A stretch of 64,000 bases of DNA from Rhizobium sp. 2MFCol3.1 (GCF_000377565.1 NZ_KB898355.1:1-64000); one strand, 5' to 3'. Positions 25,623 through 35,168 are shown, numbered from the stretch's first letter. The notes: generated from the sequence alone by a model not told the origin. Translations and numbers: made by a program.

Positions 25623-26540
25623 ATGGACCTGTCCCGCCCCGAAACTCCGAGACCCTCGTCGGTTGCTCAACGTCTGGCCCGGCTGCACGCTGCGCTTCTG
25701 ACGCCTTATGATGCCGATGGAGAGGTGTCGGTTGCTTCTCTCAAGCGCCTTATCGCACACGTCAAGGGAATGGGCATCGACGGTTTTTATGTCGGCGGCT
25801 CGACGGGCGAAGGGCTCTTGCAATCCGTTGATGAGCGGCTGGCCATCTTCGAGACCGTTGCTGCCGAGGCGGGCTCGGGCGCCAAGATCGGCCATGTCGG
25901 CGCAATCGCGACCCGCGACGCACAGGTGCTCGCAAAGGGATGTAGCGATCTTGGCTATGATGCCGTATCCGCTATCCCTCCCATTTATTTCCCGCACCGC
26001 AAGGATGCGATCTTCGGATACTACGAAGATATTCTTGATGCCTCCCAAGGCACTCCGCTCATCATTTACAACATTCCGAATATGAGCGGAGTCATCTTCA
26101 CGCTCGATGACCTTGCACGGCTCCTGAGCCTGCCCGGCGTTATCGGGATCAAGCAGACCAGTATCGACATGTACCAGATGGAGCAGCTGCGCCGCTCGTT
26201 CCCCGACGCGCTCCTGTTGAACGGTTTCGATGAAATGCTGATGGCGGGCCTCGCTTCCGGAGCGAATGGCGGCGTCGGCAGCACCTATAACGTCATGGGG
26301 CAGCGGTATCTCCAGATGCAGGAGAAACTAGCCGCCGGGGACTTGGCCGGTGCCGCGCGCATCCAGTCCGCCTGCAACGAGGTGATCGACGAACTCGTCC
26401 GGGTGAGCGTGTTCCCCGGCATGAAATACCTGCTCTATCGCCTGGGCGTGATCGACACGCCGGTTTGCCGCAAGCCGCTGCTGACGCTGTCGTCGTCGAC
26501 ATGCGGTCGCCTTGAAGAGATTGCCGCCCGGCTCGCCTGA
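25623..26540 (+). CDS. dihydrodipicolinate synthase / N-acetylneuraminate lyase family aldolase
   Basis: 305 residues of the class I DapA/NanA TIM-barrel family. Seen are YVGGSTGEGLLQSVDER (the GGSTGE form is usual for N-acetylneuraminate-lyase-type members), the tyrosine in LIIYNIP and the Schiff-base lysine in VIGIKQTS. These enzymes cleave or dehydrate 2-keto-3-deoxy acids through pyruvate. The start at 25623 has GGAG at proper spacing; an open frame from 25503 is rejected. It is first in the operon with a class II aldolase, an enolase-superfamily dehydratase and an aldehyde dehydrogenase, a set typical of sugar-acid breakdown. Confidence 0.83.
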   Translation: MDLSRPETPRPSSVAQRLARLHAALLTPYDADGEVSVASLKRLIAHVKGMGIDGFYVGGSTGEGLLQSVDERLAIFETVAAEAGSGAKIGHVGAIATRDAQVLAKGCSDLGYDAVSAIPPIYFPHRKDAIFGYYEDILDASQGTPLIIYNIPNMSGVIFTLDDLARLLSLPGVIGIKQTSIDMYQMEQLRRSFPDALLLNGFDEMLMAGLASGANGGVGSTYNVMGQRYLQMQEKLAAGDLAGAARIQSACNEVIDELVRVSVFPGMKYLLYRLGVIDTPVCRKPLLTLSSSTCGRLEEIAARLA

Positions 26541-26609
26541 CGCGGCCTTGATATCACGAACCAGGCGACCGCCAGGAGGTCGCCGCCCAATGACTCATGA
26601 GGATGAGAT

Positions 26610-27467
26610 ATGAAACTGGTACCGATGAAGAAGCTCATGGATGCGGCGTACGAAGGCAAGTACGCAGTCCCCGCATTCAACTGCGCGAGCCTGGAGATGA
26701 TCCAGTGCGTGCTTCAGACCGCGGCGAAGCTGCGTTCGCCTGTTATCCTCGGCATCCACCCGGTCGAGGTTGCCTACTTCGGTAGCGCCGCGGTGCCGGT
26801 GGCGATCGCGAAGACTGTGGGCGCGGACCTCGACATTGAAGTCGCCATCCACCTTGATCATGGCGACTCCGAGAAGTCCGTCATGGGTGCCATCCGCGGC
26901 GGGTTCTCCAGCGTCATGTATGACGGCTCGCATCTGCCGATCGATCAGAACGTCGAGAATTCCCGTCGTGTCGTCGAAATCGCACATGCTGTGGGCGTCA
27001 CCGTCGAAGGCGAGATCGGCACGATCGGTAACACCGACGAATTCGGCAACAAGCTCGAAAACGCCCATCTGTCCGATCCCGATTGGGCCGAGCGCCTGGC
27101 GAATACCGGTATCGACTGCCTCGCCGTCGCCATCGGCAACGCCCATGGCTTCTACGCCGAAGAGCCGCGGCTGCGCTTCGACCTCGTCGAGGAAATCCGT
27201 CGCCGGATCAAGATCCCGATGGTTCTCCATGGCGGCACCGGTATCCCTTACGACCAGGTCCAGCGCGCAATCACCATGGGCGTCGCCAAGATGAACGTCG
27301 GCACTGCGCTCCGCTACGCCTTTGTCAAGGCGGCGAAAGACACCTGTGACAGAGAGCCGACCAAGGATCTGCCGCTCATGACAATTGGCACCGCCGGCAT
27401 CGCCGCGGGCGCGGAGGTCGTTCAGCAGTACATGGAAATGACCATGTCGGCCGGCCGCCTGCGTTGA
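26610..27467 (+). CDS. class II fructose/tagatose-bisphosphate-type aldolase
   Basis: 285 residues, the usual length for the KbaY/GatY/FbaA zinc aldolases. Zinc and catalytic residues lie in VAIHLDHGDSEKSV (D and H), AIGNAHGFY (H) and MVLHGGTGIP (H), with the phosphate-binding NVGTALRYAF segment after it. It cleaves a ketose (bis)phosphate to dihydroxyacetone phosphate plus an aldehyde. GAGGATGAG precedes the start. The exact substrate (tagatose, fructose or a rarer ketose phosphate) is open. It shares the operon with the lyase at 25623 and the dehydratase at 27482. Confidence 0.85.
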   Translation: MKLVPMKKLMDAAYEGKYAVPAFNCASLEMIQCVLQTAAKLRSPVILGIHPVEVAYFGSAAVPVAIAKTVGADLDIEVAIHLDHGDSEKSVMGAIRGGFSSVMYDGSHLPIDQNVENSRRVVEIAHAVGVTVEGEIGTIGNTDEFGNKLENAHLSDPDWAERLANTGIDCLAVAIGNAHGFYAEEPRLRFDLVEEIRRRIKIPMVLHGGTGIPYDQVQRAITMGVAKMNVGTALRYAFVKAAKDTCDREPTKDLPLMTIGTAGIAAGAEVVQQYMEMTMSAGRLR

Positions 27468-27481
27468 TTGGAGACCTGATT

Positions 27482-28633
27482 ATGAACGTAAGAACCGAAA
27501 AATTCGAAGTGGAGGGGCACGTGAAGGGCCATAAGATTCAGGACATCGAAGTCCATCTCGTTTCGACCCAGGCTCCTTCGGGCCTAGCCGACGCGACGCG
27601 CAAGGTCGAGACCGTCGGCATGACAGTCGTCCGTGTCAAGACGGACCAGGGTCTCGAAGGTATCGGCGTGACCTACCACGAGGTCGGCGGCGAAGCGATC
27701 CGCGCGCTGATCAAGAAGGATATGGCACCTCGTCTGAAGGGTCGCGATCCGTTCGATACCGAAGTCATCTGGCGCGAATTCTTCGCGATCTTCCGCGGCG
27801 TCGGCCGCAAGGGCCTGATGTTCTGCGCACTGTCGGCAATCGACTTCGCGCTCTGGGACCTCAAGGGCAAGATCCTGGATATGCCGCTGCACCGCCTGTT
27901 CGGGGGTGGTCGCTCCCGCATCCCCGTCTACGCAAGCGGCGGCTGGGCGAGCTATGAAGATGACCAGCTTGTCGAAGAAATGCAGGACATGGTCCGTCAG
28001 GGCTACAAGATGGTGAAGTTCAAGATCGGTTACGACAATGGTCGCAATCCGAGCAGAGACGTCGAGCGTGTCCGCAAGGTCCGCGAGGCCCTCGGCCCGG
28101 ATATCGGCCTGATGATCGACGCCAACAACTGCTGGGACGCGGCAACCGCAATCCAGTTCGCAAACCGCGTTCGCGAATACAATCCCATGCTTCTCGAAGA
28201 GCCTGTATTCGCCGACGACATTCCGGGTCTTGCCCGGTTCAAGCGTGGAACGGATATCCCGCTCGGTACCGGTGAGCACGAATACACGAAATGGGGCGTT
28301 CGTGACCTGCTGATGGCAGACGCTGCCGACATCGTTCAGGTCGATGGCGCCCGCGCCGGCGGCTACACCGAGATGATGAAGTGTGCAGCGCTTTGCGAGG
28401 CCTGGAACGTAAAGTTCGCACCGCATGCGATGGAGCATATCCATATCCCAATCGCTAGCACGGTCGCGATCGTGCCGTTCCTCGAGCGCCTGCGCCTCTT
28501 CGAGCCGATCACCCACGCGGTCTACCTGAACGCCCAGGTGCCGACGGACGGCTATCTCGATGTCATCGAGGCGCCCGGTCACGGCCTCCAGCTGAACATG
28601 GATTTCATCCGCTCCAACGACGAACGCGATTGA
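27482..28633 (+). CDS. enolase-superfamily (mandelate racemase-like) sugar-acid dehydratase
   Basis: 383 residues with the mandelate racemase/muconate lactonising enzyme plan: a capping domain (about 1-120) and a TIM barrel with the base motif KFKIG (K-x-K), metal ligands in DANNCWD, LEEP and GTGEHE, and a histidine in APHAMEHIH. Such proteins dehydrate acid sugars (for example galactonate, arabinonate, fuconate) to 2-keto-3-deoxy acids, which the lyase encoded at 25623 could then cleave. The start at 27482 follows a GGAGA ribosome site 15 bases after the aldolase stop. Substrate not predictable from sequence. Confidence 0.85.
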   Translation: MNVRTEKFEVEGHVKGHKIQDIEVHLVSTQAPSGLADATRKVETVGMTVVRVKTDQGLEGIGVTYHEVGGEAIRALIKKDMAPRLKGRDPFDTEVIWREFFAIFRGVGRKGLMFCALSAIDFALWDLKGKILDMPLHRLFGGGRSRIPVYASGGWASYEDDQLVEEMQDMVRQGYKMVKFKIGYDNGRNPSRDVERVRKVREALGPDIGLMIDANNCWDAATAIQFANRVREYNPMLLEEPVFADDIPGLARFKRGTDIPLGTGEHEYTKWGVRDLLMADAADIVQVDGARAGGYTEMMKCAALCEAWNVKFAPHAMEHIHIPIASTVAIVPFLERLRLFEPITHAVYLNAQVPTDGYLDVIEAPGHGLQLNMDFIRSNDERD

Positions 28634-28693
28634 GATCGCGATCGATTTCTGCAGATATTTCCGCCTAGCATGCGGAGTTGAGGAGACACTTAA

Positions 28694-30148
28694 ATGCAAA
28701 TGATCCTTGGACACGGCTTGGCCGATGCCAGCGACAAGAAGACAGCGCTGATTATCAACCCGGCCAGCGGGGAAACAGTCGACACCGTGCCGGAAGCCAG
28801 CGTCGAAGACGTGCAGCGCGCCATTGCCGTTGCCGTCGAAGCACAGAAGGACTGGGCGGCCCGCACGACCCGCGAGCGTACTGACCTGATCCGCAAGGCT
28901 GCCGGCATTATCCGCAGTCGCCGCCTCGAACTCGGTAAGATCCTGTCGCTCGAGTCCGGCAAACCCTATATGGCTGAAGCTGTCTGGGAATTCGATTCCG
29001 TAGCCTTCATCCTCGAGGCAAGCTGCGAAGTCGCCAAGCACCACTACGGTGCGGTCATGCCGTCTTCCACGGAATCCGGTTATGACGAGGACCTGCAGTT
29101 CACCCTGCATATCCCGCGCGGCGTGATCGCGGCCATCGTGCCGTTCAACTTCCCGCCGGCAATCTGGTCGTTCAAGGTCGGCGGCGCGCTTGCGGCCGGC
29201 AACGTCATCATCGTCAAGGCGCCGCACCAGAACCCGCTTGCCGTCATCGAATGCCACAAGATCCTCATCGAGGCCGGCATTCCTGCGGCGGTCGCCCAGT
29301 GCCTGACGGGTAACGGTCCTCGCGTCGGTGGCACGCTCGTCGCCGATCCGCGCATCGACATGATCAACTTCACGGGCAGCACCCATACCGGCAAGCTGAT
29401 CGCGAAGGCTGCGGCCGAGCATTTGACGCCATACTACTTCGAGCTCGGCGGCAACGACGGCCTGATCATCTGCGATGATGCCGATATCGATCTCGCTGTG
29501 AACGAAGCCGGCGACAAGTCGCGCAATTCCGGCCAGGCGTGCAGTGCCGCCAAGCGCTTCATCGTCCACAATTCCGTCAAGAAGCGCTTCATGGAGCGCC
29601 TGATCGACGAGAAGCTGTCCAAGCTCGTTCTCGGCGATCCGATGGACCCGATGACCACGATGGGTCCCGTCATCGACAAGCAGGCTGCCGACAACATCGA
29701 GAAGCAGGTCAACAAGACGGCGGATCAGGGCGGCAAGGTCGTGTTCGGCGGCAAGCGCCGCAACTCCTACGCATTCTATGAGCCGACCGTCATCGCCGAC
29801 GTCACGCCTGACATGGATATCGCGCGCGACATGGAAGTCTTCGGTCCGGTCTGGCCGATCATCGGCTTCGATACATTGGATGAAGCGATCCAGATCCACA
29901 ACAACACGAGCTACGGCCTGGGTGGCGGCATCATCACGCCGGACACCCGCAAGGCCCTCCAGGCGGCGAGCAAGATGGTGACGGGCCACGTCGCTATCAA
30001 CGCATCCGGCGGCTTCCGCGCGGCGGAACTGCCGTTCGGCGGCGGCAAGAAAGGCAGCGGCAACAGCCGCGAGAGCATGTCGGAAGTGATGCGCGAGGTC
30101 ACGCATCAGAAGTCGATCATTCTGCGCAACGTCTTCAAGCAGGATTGA
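28694..30148 (+). CDS. NAD(P)-dependent aldehyde dehydrogenase
   Basis: 484 residues with the ALDH superfamily signatures: VPFNFPPAIWSFKVGGALAAGN near 155, catalytic glutamate in FELGGNDG, and catalytic cysteine in NSGQACSAAKRF. The length matches the succinate-semialdehyde/lactaldehyde/glycolaldehyde dehydrogenase group. As last gene of the operon it probably oxidises the aldehyde released by one of the two aldolases upstream to the acid. TGAGGAG precedes the start. A strong terminator follows at 30213. Confidence 0.9.
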   Translation: MQMILGHGLADASDKKTALIINPASGETVDTVPEASVEDVQRAIAVAVEAQKDWAARTTRERTDLIRKAAGIIRSRRLELGKILSLESGKPYMAEAVWEFDSVAFILEASCEVAKHHYGAVMPSSTESGYDEDLQFTLHIPRGVIAAIVPFNFPPAIWSFKVGGALAAGNVIIVKAPHQNPLAVIECHKILIEAGIPAAVAQCLTGNGPRVGGTLVADPRIDMINFTGSTHTGKLIAKAAAEHLTPYYFELGGNDGLIICDDADIDLAVNEAGDKSRNSGQACSAAKRFIVHNSVKKRFMERLIDEKLSKLVLGDPMDPMTTMGPVIDKQAADNIEKQVNKTADQGGKVVFGGKRRNSYAFYEPTVIADVTPDMDIARDMEVFGPVWPIIGFDTLDEAIQIHNNTSYGLGGGIITPDTRKALQAASKMVTGHVAINASGGFRAAELPFGGGKKGSGNSRESMSEVMREVTHQKSIILRNVFKQD

Positions 30149-30212
30149 CGCGAAGGCGCCGCAGTCTCACTCCACAGTCCAGTTGCGACTTTCAGATTGC
30201 GACGCCCATAAG

Positions 30213-30250
30213 GGGCTGCCCGTTTCTCCTACGGGCAGCCCTTGTCATTT
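30213..30250 (+). terminator. rho-independent terminator ending the 25623-30148 operon
   Basis: GGGCTGCCCGT (30213-30223) pairs perfectly with ACGGGCAGCCC (30231-30241) around a 7-base loop, followed by TTGTCATTT. Confidence 0.82.
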
Positions 30251-30329
30251 GTGATTGGGTTAAGCGCCGATCGAGTGTAGGGCTGCACCATTTTGGTGGA
30301 TGCAGGGCCAACCGGCAAGGAAACAGCAG

Positions 30330-30566
30330 GTGACGACTTTGGGAGAGCTGATCGATAGCAAGCGCCGAGAGCTCGCCGAGGAGACCGTTGGCGTGCGGCG
30401 TAGCTGGGAAGATATGTTCAAGTATACGCTCAAGCATTACCCCAAAGACACGTCGCTGCAGGATTTCGATGTCGAGGCATTGAAGGCGCTGCTTGTCGCA
30501 TCCGACTTGAACCCACCGATAGTAGACGGATATGTCAAGAGATGGCGGGCGTTGCTTGGCCGCTAG
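30330..30566 (+). CDS. small protein of unknown function
   Basis: From GTG 30330 (with AAGGAAA upstream) 78 residues are predicted; an ATG at 30300 would give 88. The sequence is hydrophilic, probably helical, with RRSWEDMFKYTLKHYPKDTS and a C-terminal VDGYVKRWRALLGR. This looks somewhat like the N-terminal core-binding domain of tyrosine recombinases, but no catalytic domain follows, so it could be a truncated integrase remnant or an independent small protein. It lies between two terminated operons. Codon use is consistent with a real gene. Confidence 0.45.
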   Translation: MTTLGELIDSKRRELAEETVGVRRSWEDMFKYTLKHYPKDTSLQDFDVEALKALLVASDLNPPIVDGYVKRWRALLGR

Positions 30567-30636
30567 ACAGAGTGGCACCGCCGCGGATTGGCGACAATCC
30601 GGGGCAATGCACCAAGCATGCTTCGACACACCGGCG

Positions 30637-31704
30637 CTATGACGCCTTCGCCACCGAGCCGCGCGTGACCATCTGATAGGGAAACACGACATCCGCGTCG
30701 GCGTCGTCTTCAGGGTTGGCCTTCCTGCGACCAATGGCGGCTGCCAATAGTTCGACGGCGCGTTCGGTCATCGCAAGGGCGTCCTGATGAATGGTCGTCA
30801 AACCCGGCCACGCCTGCTCGGCCACAGGCGAGTCGTCGTATCCGACGACGGAGAGTTTTTCGGGGACGGCGATCCCGCTGTTATGCGCGACGGCGAGCAC
30901 ACTGGCGGCCAAGGTGTCGTTGGCGGCAAAGATTGCAGTCAGTCCAGGCTCCTGCTTGAGCAAGCGCTCCGCCGCCTTCACACCTTCCTGGAAGTTGAAG
31001 TCTGTCCGCACGATCCAAGCGGGGTTTCCCTTGATCCCACCGTCAGCCAGCGCGTCCTTGTAACCTTCAAGTCGCGCGATGCTGCCGCTCTGTGTTTCTG
31101 GGCCCGCGAGGTGTCCGATCTTGGTATGACCGTGGTCGAGAAGCATCGTCACCAGCTCGTGGCTGGCCTTTCGGTCGTCGCCACGCACCGCCGACATTCC
31201 CGGGATAGGGAAGCCCGGCGCGATCGCTACGGCGGGCACATCCAATGCCTTCTTCTTGAAGGTCGAAGCTGCGAATTCCGCGACCGGTGAGGGAAGCAGG
31301 AAGCCGTCGATGCCGGCCTCTTCCATGCGGTGCATGGTGTTTCTGAGCGCTTTGGGATCGTCGAGCTTGGCCAATTCGACAGAGACGTCGACTTGCAGGC
31401 GCGATGCCGCCTTCATGGTGCCAACGATGACCGACGCAATGAACGGGTTGGTGACGCCGGTGTAGATCAGGCCGATATGCGGGCGAGCAATACCGGCGAG
31501 CTGCTGCGCGGCGCGGTTGGGCGTGTAGCCCAGCTCCTTGATCTTAGCCTGGACGAGAGCTCTGAGGTCATTGCCGACGTTGGCGCGCTCGTGGATGACG
31601 TTCGACACCGTCATCATCGACACGCCGGCCGCGTCGGCAACCTCCTTCAAAGTCACCTTCTGCGTTCCTCGACCGCGTCGGCGTGGCGTGTCTTTTGTGT
31701 CCAT
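30637..31704 (-). CDS. LacI-family repressor, likely master regulator of the TTTAGCGCTAAA regulon
   Basis: 355 residues from 31704, where GGAG lies 7 bases upstream; an open frame reaching 31839 is rejected. A basic tail precedes a classical LacI HTH at about residues 16-62 (TLKEVADAAGVSMMTVSNVIHERANVG), then a sugar-binding domain ending with the usual TTIHQD segment. Unlike the three 342-residue LacI proteins in the window, it keeps the normal TVSN recognition helix. It is divergent from the ABC/polyol operon at 32041, and the shared control region holds two TTTAGCGCTAA palindromes. Copies elsewhere in the window suggest it controls several operons. Confidence 0.88.
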   Translation of the reverse strand: MDTKDTPRRRGRGTQKVTLKEVADAAGVSMMTVSNVIHERANVGNDLRALVQAKIKELGYTPNRAAQQLAGIARPHIGLIYTGVTNPFIASVIVGTMKAASRLQVDVSVELAKLDDPKALRNTMHRMEEAGIDGFLLPSPVAEFAASTFKKKALDVPAVAIAPGFPIPGMSAVRGDDRKASHELVTMLLDHGHTKIGHLAGPETQSGSIARLEGYKDALADGGIKGNPAWIVRTDFNFQEGVKAAERLLKQEPGLTAIFAANDTLAASVLAVAHNSGIAVPEKLSVVGYDDSPVAEQAWPGLTTIHQDALAMTERAVELLAAAIGRRKANPEDDADADVVFPYQMVTRGSVAKAS

Positions 31705-31924
31705 TTTTGTCTCCGGAGCCCTGGGGGAAGGGGGATAACTATACGATCCGAACGATCGATGCGCGGATCGTCGCGCAAAGGGCCGATATCTGGTGTAGTC
31801 CCGCGTCTGCCTGCTCGTGTCCTCGCGTTGGCTAAACAACTGTCTAGCCGATTGAATTCTGGACGAACGCTCATCTGCCGCGTTTACCCGTCGTGAATTG
31901 AATCATTGCCCGATCGAAATGTAG

Positions 31925-31966
31925 TTGACAACAGTTAGTTTAGCGCTAATTTGGTTTAGCGCTACA
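31925..31966 (+). promoter_or_regulatory. promoter with two LacI-type operators before the ABC/polyol operon
   Basis: TTGACA (31925-31930) is followed by TTTAGCGCTAAT (31939-31950) and TTTAGCGCTACA (31955-31966), with centres 16 bases apart. The first operator fills the spacer between -35 and -10, a standard place for repression. The rest of 31705-32040 holds no gene. Confidence 0.68.
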
Positions 31967-32040
31967 TTTTGGAGGCGGTACTCGGAAATCCCGACAAGAT
32001 CGCTGGGTAGGGGCGCTATAGGTTCTGAGGAGGACAATCT

Positions 32041-33303
32041 ATGAAGAGTTCCGTGTCTGTGGTCGCGATTGCGGCCGCACTGTTCATGCACGCAGCTTCC
32101 GCGATGGCCGATGGTCCGCAGGCTGAAGTCATGCACTGGTGGGTTTCCGCAGGCGAATCCGCCGCTGTAAAGGAAATCGCCAACGCCTATACCGCGCAGG
32201 GTGGCGTCTGGAAAGACAATGCAATCGCGGGCGGCGAAGTGGCAATTGCCAACATCATCTCCCGTATCACCGGCGGCAATCCGCCGACCGCAGCGCAGAT
32301 GCCGCTTGGCAAGCAGCTCGACGACCTGGTCGCGCAAGGTCTGCTTGCGCCCGTCGACGATGCCGCCAAGGAAACCGGCTTCTACGACAACATTCCCGAG
32401 ACCTTCCAGAAGGCCATGACTTTCCCAGATGGCCACATGTACGCTCTGCCGATCAATGACCACGGCCACAACTGGCTCTGGTACAACAAGAAGGTCTTGG
32501 CCGACGCAGGCGCGAAAGAGCCGGTGACTTGGGACGACTTCTTTGCCGCTGTTGACGCCATCAAGGCCAAGGGCAACGCGGTTCCGATCGCCGTCGGCGC
32601 TCAGCCATGGCAGCTCGGCCAGACCTTCCTTTCTGTCCTGCTGACCAAGCAGGGTCCTGTTCTCTTCAACAAGGTGTTTACCGATCTCGACCTCGACGCC
32701 GTGAAGTCGCCGGAGTTCAAGGATGCAGTGGCAACCTTCCTCAAGCTCCGTGACTATTCGGACAACGGCGCGGCAAACCGTGAATGGAACGTTGCCGCCA
32801 ACATGGTGATCACGGGCAAGGCCGGGTTCCAGTTCATGGGCGACTGGGCGAAGGGTGAATACACTGCCGCGGGCCTCAAGCCCGATGTCGAATATGGTTG
32901 CCAGATCCTCGGCAACGGCGACGGCAAGCAGTACTTCAACGTATCGTCCGACGCGATCATCTTTCCGGTCAACAAGGGCGCCGACCAGGACAAGGCTCAG
33001 GCGATGCTCGAGCGCATCATGATGGGCAAGGACGTCCAGGTCGCCTTCAACTCGAAGAAGGGTTCGGTTCCGGCGCGTCTCGACGTCGATGCGAGCAAGC
33101 TCGATGCCTGCGCGGCAAAGGGTATCAAGATCTTGCAGGACCCGGCCCAGCGCATTCCAAACGTCGACTTCCTGGTTTCCCCGGACACGATCGGTGCCGA
33201 GCGTGACCTGGCTGCCCAGGCCTGGGCCGACCCAAGCTACACGCCGGACAAGTTCATCGAGTCTTTCACCAAGATCATCGAAGCCGAAAAGTCGATGCGC
33301 TGA
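32041..33303 (+). CDS. ABC transporter extracellular solute-binding protein (family 1)
   Basis: 420 residues with a signal peptide (MKSSVSVVAIAAALFMHAASAMA, about 23 residues) and the fold of MalE/UgpB-type binders: VMHWWVSAGESAAVKEIANAY at the start of the mature part and NWLWYNKKVLADAG centrally. It delivers a mono- or oligosaccharide or polyol to the permeases at 34230 and 35165. GAGGAGG stands before the ATG. It heads the operon that runs to 42298 and is followed by a stem-loop at 33315-33336. Confidence 0.9.
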   Translation: MKSSVSVVAIAAALFMHAASAMADGPQAEVMHWWVSAGESAAVKEIANAYTAQGGVWKDNAIAGGEVAIANIISRITGGNPPTAAQMPLGKQLDDLVAQGLLAPVDDAAKETGFYDNIPETFQKAMTFPDGHMYALPINDHGHNWLWYNKKVLADAGAKEPVTWDDFFAAVDAIKAKGNAVPIAVGAQPWQLGQTFLSVLLTKQGPVLFNKVFTDLDLDAVKSPEFKDAVATFLKLRDYSDNGAANREWNVAANMVITGKAGFQFMGDWAKGEYTAAGLKPDVEYGCQILGNGDGKQYFNVSSDAIIFPVNKGADQDKAQAMLERIMMGKDVQVAFNSKKGSVPARLDVDASKLDACAAKGIKILQDPAQRIPNVDFLVSPDTIGAERDLAAQAWADPSYTPDKFIESFTKIIEAEKSMR

Positions 33304-33314
33304 TTTGACGACGG

Positions 33315-33336
33315 CCCGCCGGCCAAGGTCGGCGGG
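33315..33336 (+). terminator. intercistronic stem-loop after the binding-protein gene
   Basis: CCCGCCG (33315-33321) pairs with CGGCGGG (33330-33336), with a possible extra G-T pair inside. No T-run follows. It is likely a message-stabilising or partial-termination element, as at 8625 and 49011. Confidence 0.5.
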
Positions 33337-33381
33337 TCACCCATACTTTAATTCGCAGGCAGCAACATGTGGGAGGAACGC

Positions 33382-34230
33382 ATGAACATCCAATTGAAAC
33401 AAGGCCGCGTCGGTACTGATATCGCTGGCCCCGTCACTGAACGCTTGAGCCTCAAGGGTCGGGTGGCAATGGTCACGGGTGGGTCGCGTGGCATCGGCAA
33501 GGCATTCGCCATCGGCCTCGCCGAAGCCGGCGCCGACGTCGTCGTTCTCTCGAAGAGCTCGAAGGAAGAAGGCGAGGCCGTGGCCGCGCAGCTCCGCGAG
33601 ATCGGCACCAAGGGTTCTTTCGCCATGCTGGCGGACGTCACGAGCCGTTCGGCGCTCGACGCAGCCGTCGATGAAGCCGTCAAGCGTCTCGGCAAGGTTG
33701 ACATCATGGTCGCCAATGCCGGCATCGGCATCGACGTCAATGCCGAGGATATGACCGAGGAGCAGTGGGATCGTCTGATGGACGTGAACCTCAAGGGCGT
33801 GTTCTTTGCTGCGCAGGCCGCTGCCCGTCACATGATACCGCGCAAGGCCGGCAACATCATCGTCACCTCGTCGCTTTCCGCCTATGTCGCCAACGGCAAT
33901 CCGCAGGCCTGCTACAACACGTCGAAAGCCGGCGTGAACATGCTCGTCAAATGCCTTGCCTACGAATGGGCGCGCCACAACATCCGTGTCAACGCCATCG
34001 CGCCCGGCTTCATCATGACCGATATTCTGGGCCCCTATCTCAGCGAATTCCCGGATGAAGCCTACGGCTACATGATTAAGCCGGCGGCCATGAACCGCAT
34101 CGGCACGCCGGACGAACTCGCGGGCGCCGCGGTCTTCCTCGCATCGGATGCCTCGAGCTACATGACCGGGCAGTGCATGGTCATCGATGGCGGTTACTCT
34201 CTGACGCCGCTCGAAAATCGGCTGCTGTGA
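33382..34230 (+). CDS. short-chain dehydrogenase/reductase (SDR)
   Basis: 282 residues from ATG 33382, with GGGAGGAACGC upstream; an ATG at 33367 overlaps that site. Cofactor motif TGGSRGIGKAFAIG (about 37-50), NAG in VANAGIG, catalytic serine in VTSSLSAY and the YNTSK tyrosine/lysine pair. It oxidises a sugar alcohol or sugar with NAD(P)+. It is inserted between the binding-protein and permease genes and its stop overlaps the permease start (TGATG), which ties the enzyme to the transported substrate. Confidence 0.87.
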   Translation: MNIQLKQGRVGTDIAGPVTERLSLKGRVAMVTGGSRGIGKAFAIGLAEAGADVVVLSKSSKEEGEAVAAQLREIGTKGSFAMLADVTSRSALDAAVDEAVKRLGKVDIMVANAGIGIDVNAEDMTEEQWDRLMDVNLKGVFFAAQAAARHMIPRKAGNIIVTSSLSAYVANGNPQACYNTSKAGVNMLVKCLAYEWARHNIRVNAIAPGFIMTDILGPYLSEFPDEAYGYMIKPAAMNRIGTPDELAGAAVFLASDASSYMTGQCMVIDGGYSLTPLENRLL

Positions 34231-35168
34231 TGGCTGTCCTCGAGAACACCGCACGGGTTGCCGCCAGGAAGGCTACCCCCAGACGGAGGACGGCATCGAA
34301 ATGGGGAAGCTATGTCGGCTTCCTCCCTGCATTGCTCGTCGTTCTCTTCGTCTACATCTTCGCAATGGCCTGGACGATCTGGATCTCGTTCACGAAATCC
34401 AAGATGCTTCCGGTCAACGAGTTCGTCGGCTTCGCCCAGTACAGCCGCCTCTTCGGTGACGAACGCTGGCAGATATCGGTCGTCAACCTCGGCATTTTCT
34501 GCTCGCTCTTCATCGGCGCCAGTCTGGTACTCGGTCTGCTGATGGCGATCGCGCTGGACCAACGCGTCCGGTTCGAAAATAGCCTGCGCACGATCTACCT
34601 TTATCCGCAGGGGATGTCGTTTATCGTCACGGGACTGATCTGGCAGTGGATTCTCAACCCGCAAATGGGTCTGCAGCAGTTCTTCCACGATCTCGGTCTC
34701 ACCTGGGTTACGATCGATTGGCTCACCCGCTCCGACAAGGCGATTTACGTCGTGGCCTTAGCTGGCGTATGGCAGGCATCCGGACTCGTCATGGCCATCA
34801 TGCTGGCTGGCCTGCGCGGCGTCGATGAAGACCTCGCCAAGGCGGCGAAGGTTGATGGCATCAGCCCGTTCCGCTTCTACGTCCACATCGTTCTTCCGCT
34901 GCTGAAGCCGATGTTCGCGACGGCCGTGGTGCTGCTCGCGGTGGGTGGCGTCAAGGTCTACGACCTGGTCGTCGCGCTGACCAACGGCGGGCCGGGCATA
35001 TCGAGCGAGGTTCCCGCGAAGTACGTCATGGAATTCCTGTTCCGTCGGGCAAACATCGGTCTCGCGTCGGCGGCGGCTTCGGTGATGCTCATTACGGTGA
35101 TCGCGGTCGTCGTCCCCTACGTCTACCTCGAACACTTCCGTAAGCAGAAGGGGAGGACCCCGGTATGA
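34230..35168 (+). CDS. ABC sugar transporter permease (MalF/UgpA type)
   Basis: 312 residues with about six membrane segments and the EAA-type loop (AKAAKVDGISPFRFYVHIVLP) that docks on the ATPase. The start at 34230 overlaps the SDR stop by one base. It pairs with the permease at 35165, whose ATG overlaps this stop. Confidence 0.9.
   Translation: MAVLENTARVAARKATPRRRTASKWGSYVGFLPALLVVLFVYIFAMAWTIWISFTKSKMLPVNEFVGFAQYSRLFGDERWQISVVNLGIFCSLFIGASLVLGLLMAIALDQRVRFENSLRTIYLYPQGMSFIVTGLIWQWILNPQMGLQQFFHDLGLTWVTIDWLTRSDKAIYVVALAGVWQASGLVMAIMLAGLRGVDEDLAKAAKVDGISPFRFYVHIVLPLLKPMFATAVVLLAVGGVKVYDLVVALTNGGPGISSEVPAKYVMEFLFRRANIGLASAAASVMLITVIAVVVPYVYLEHFRKQKGRTPV

Noticed and set aside
27584..30106. 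840-codon open frame on the minus strand
   Set aside because: Antisense to the dehydratase and aldehyde dehydrogenase genes, whose motifs are clear. Long antisense frames are expected in GC-rich coding DNA, and its residues are dominated by R, A, D and H without any domain.
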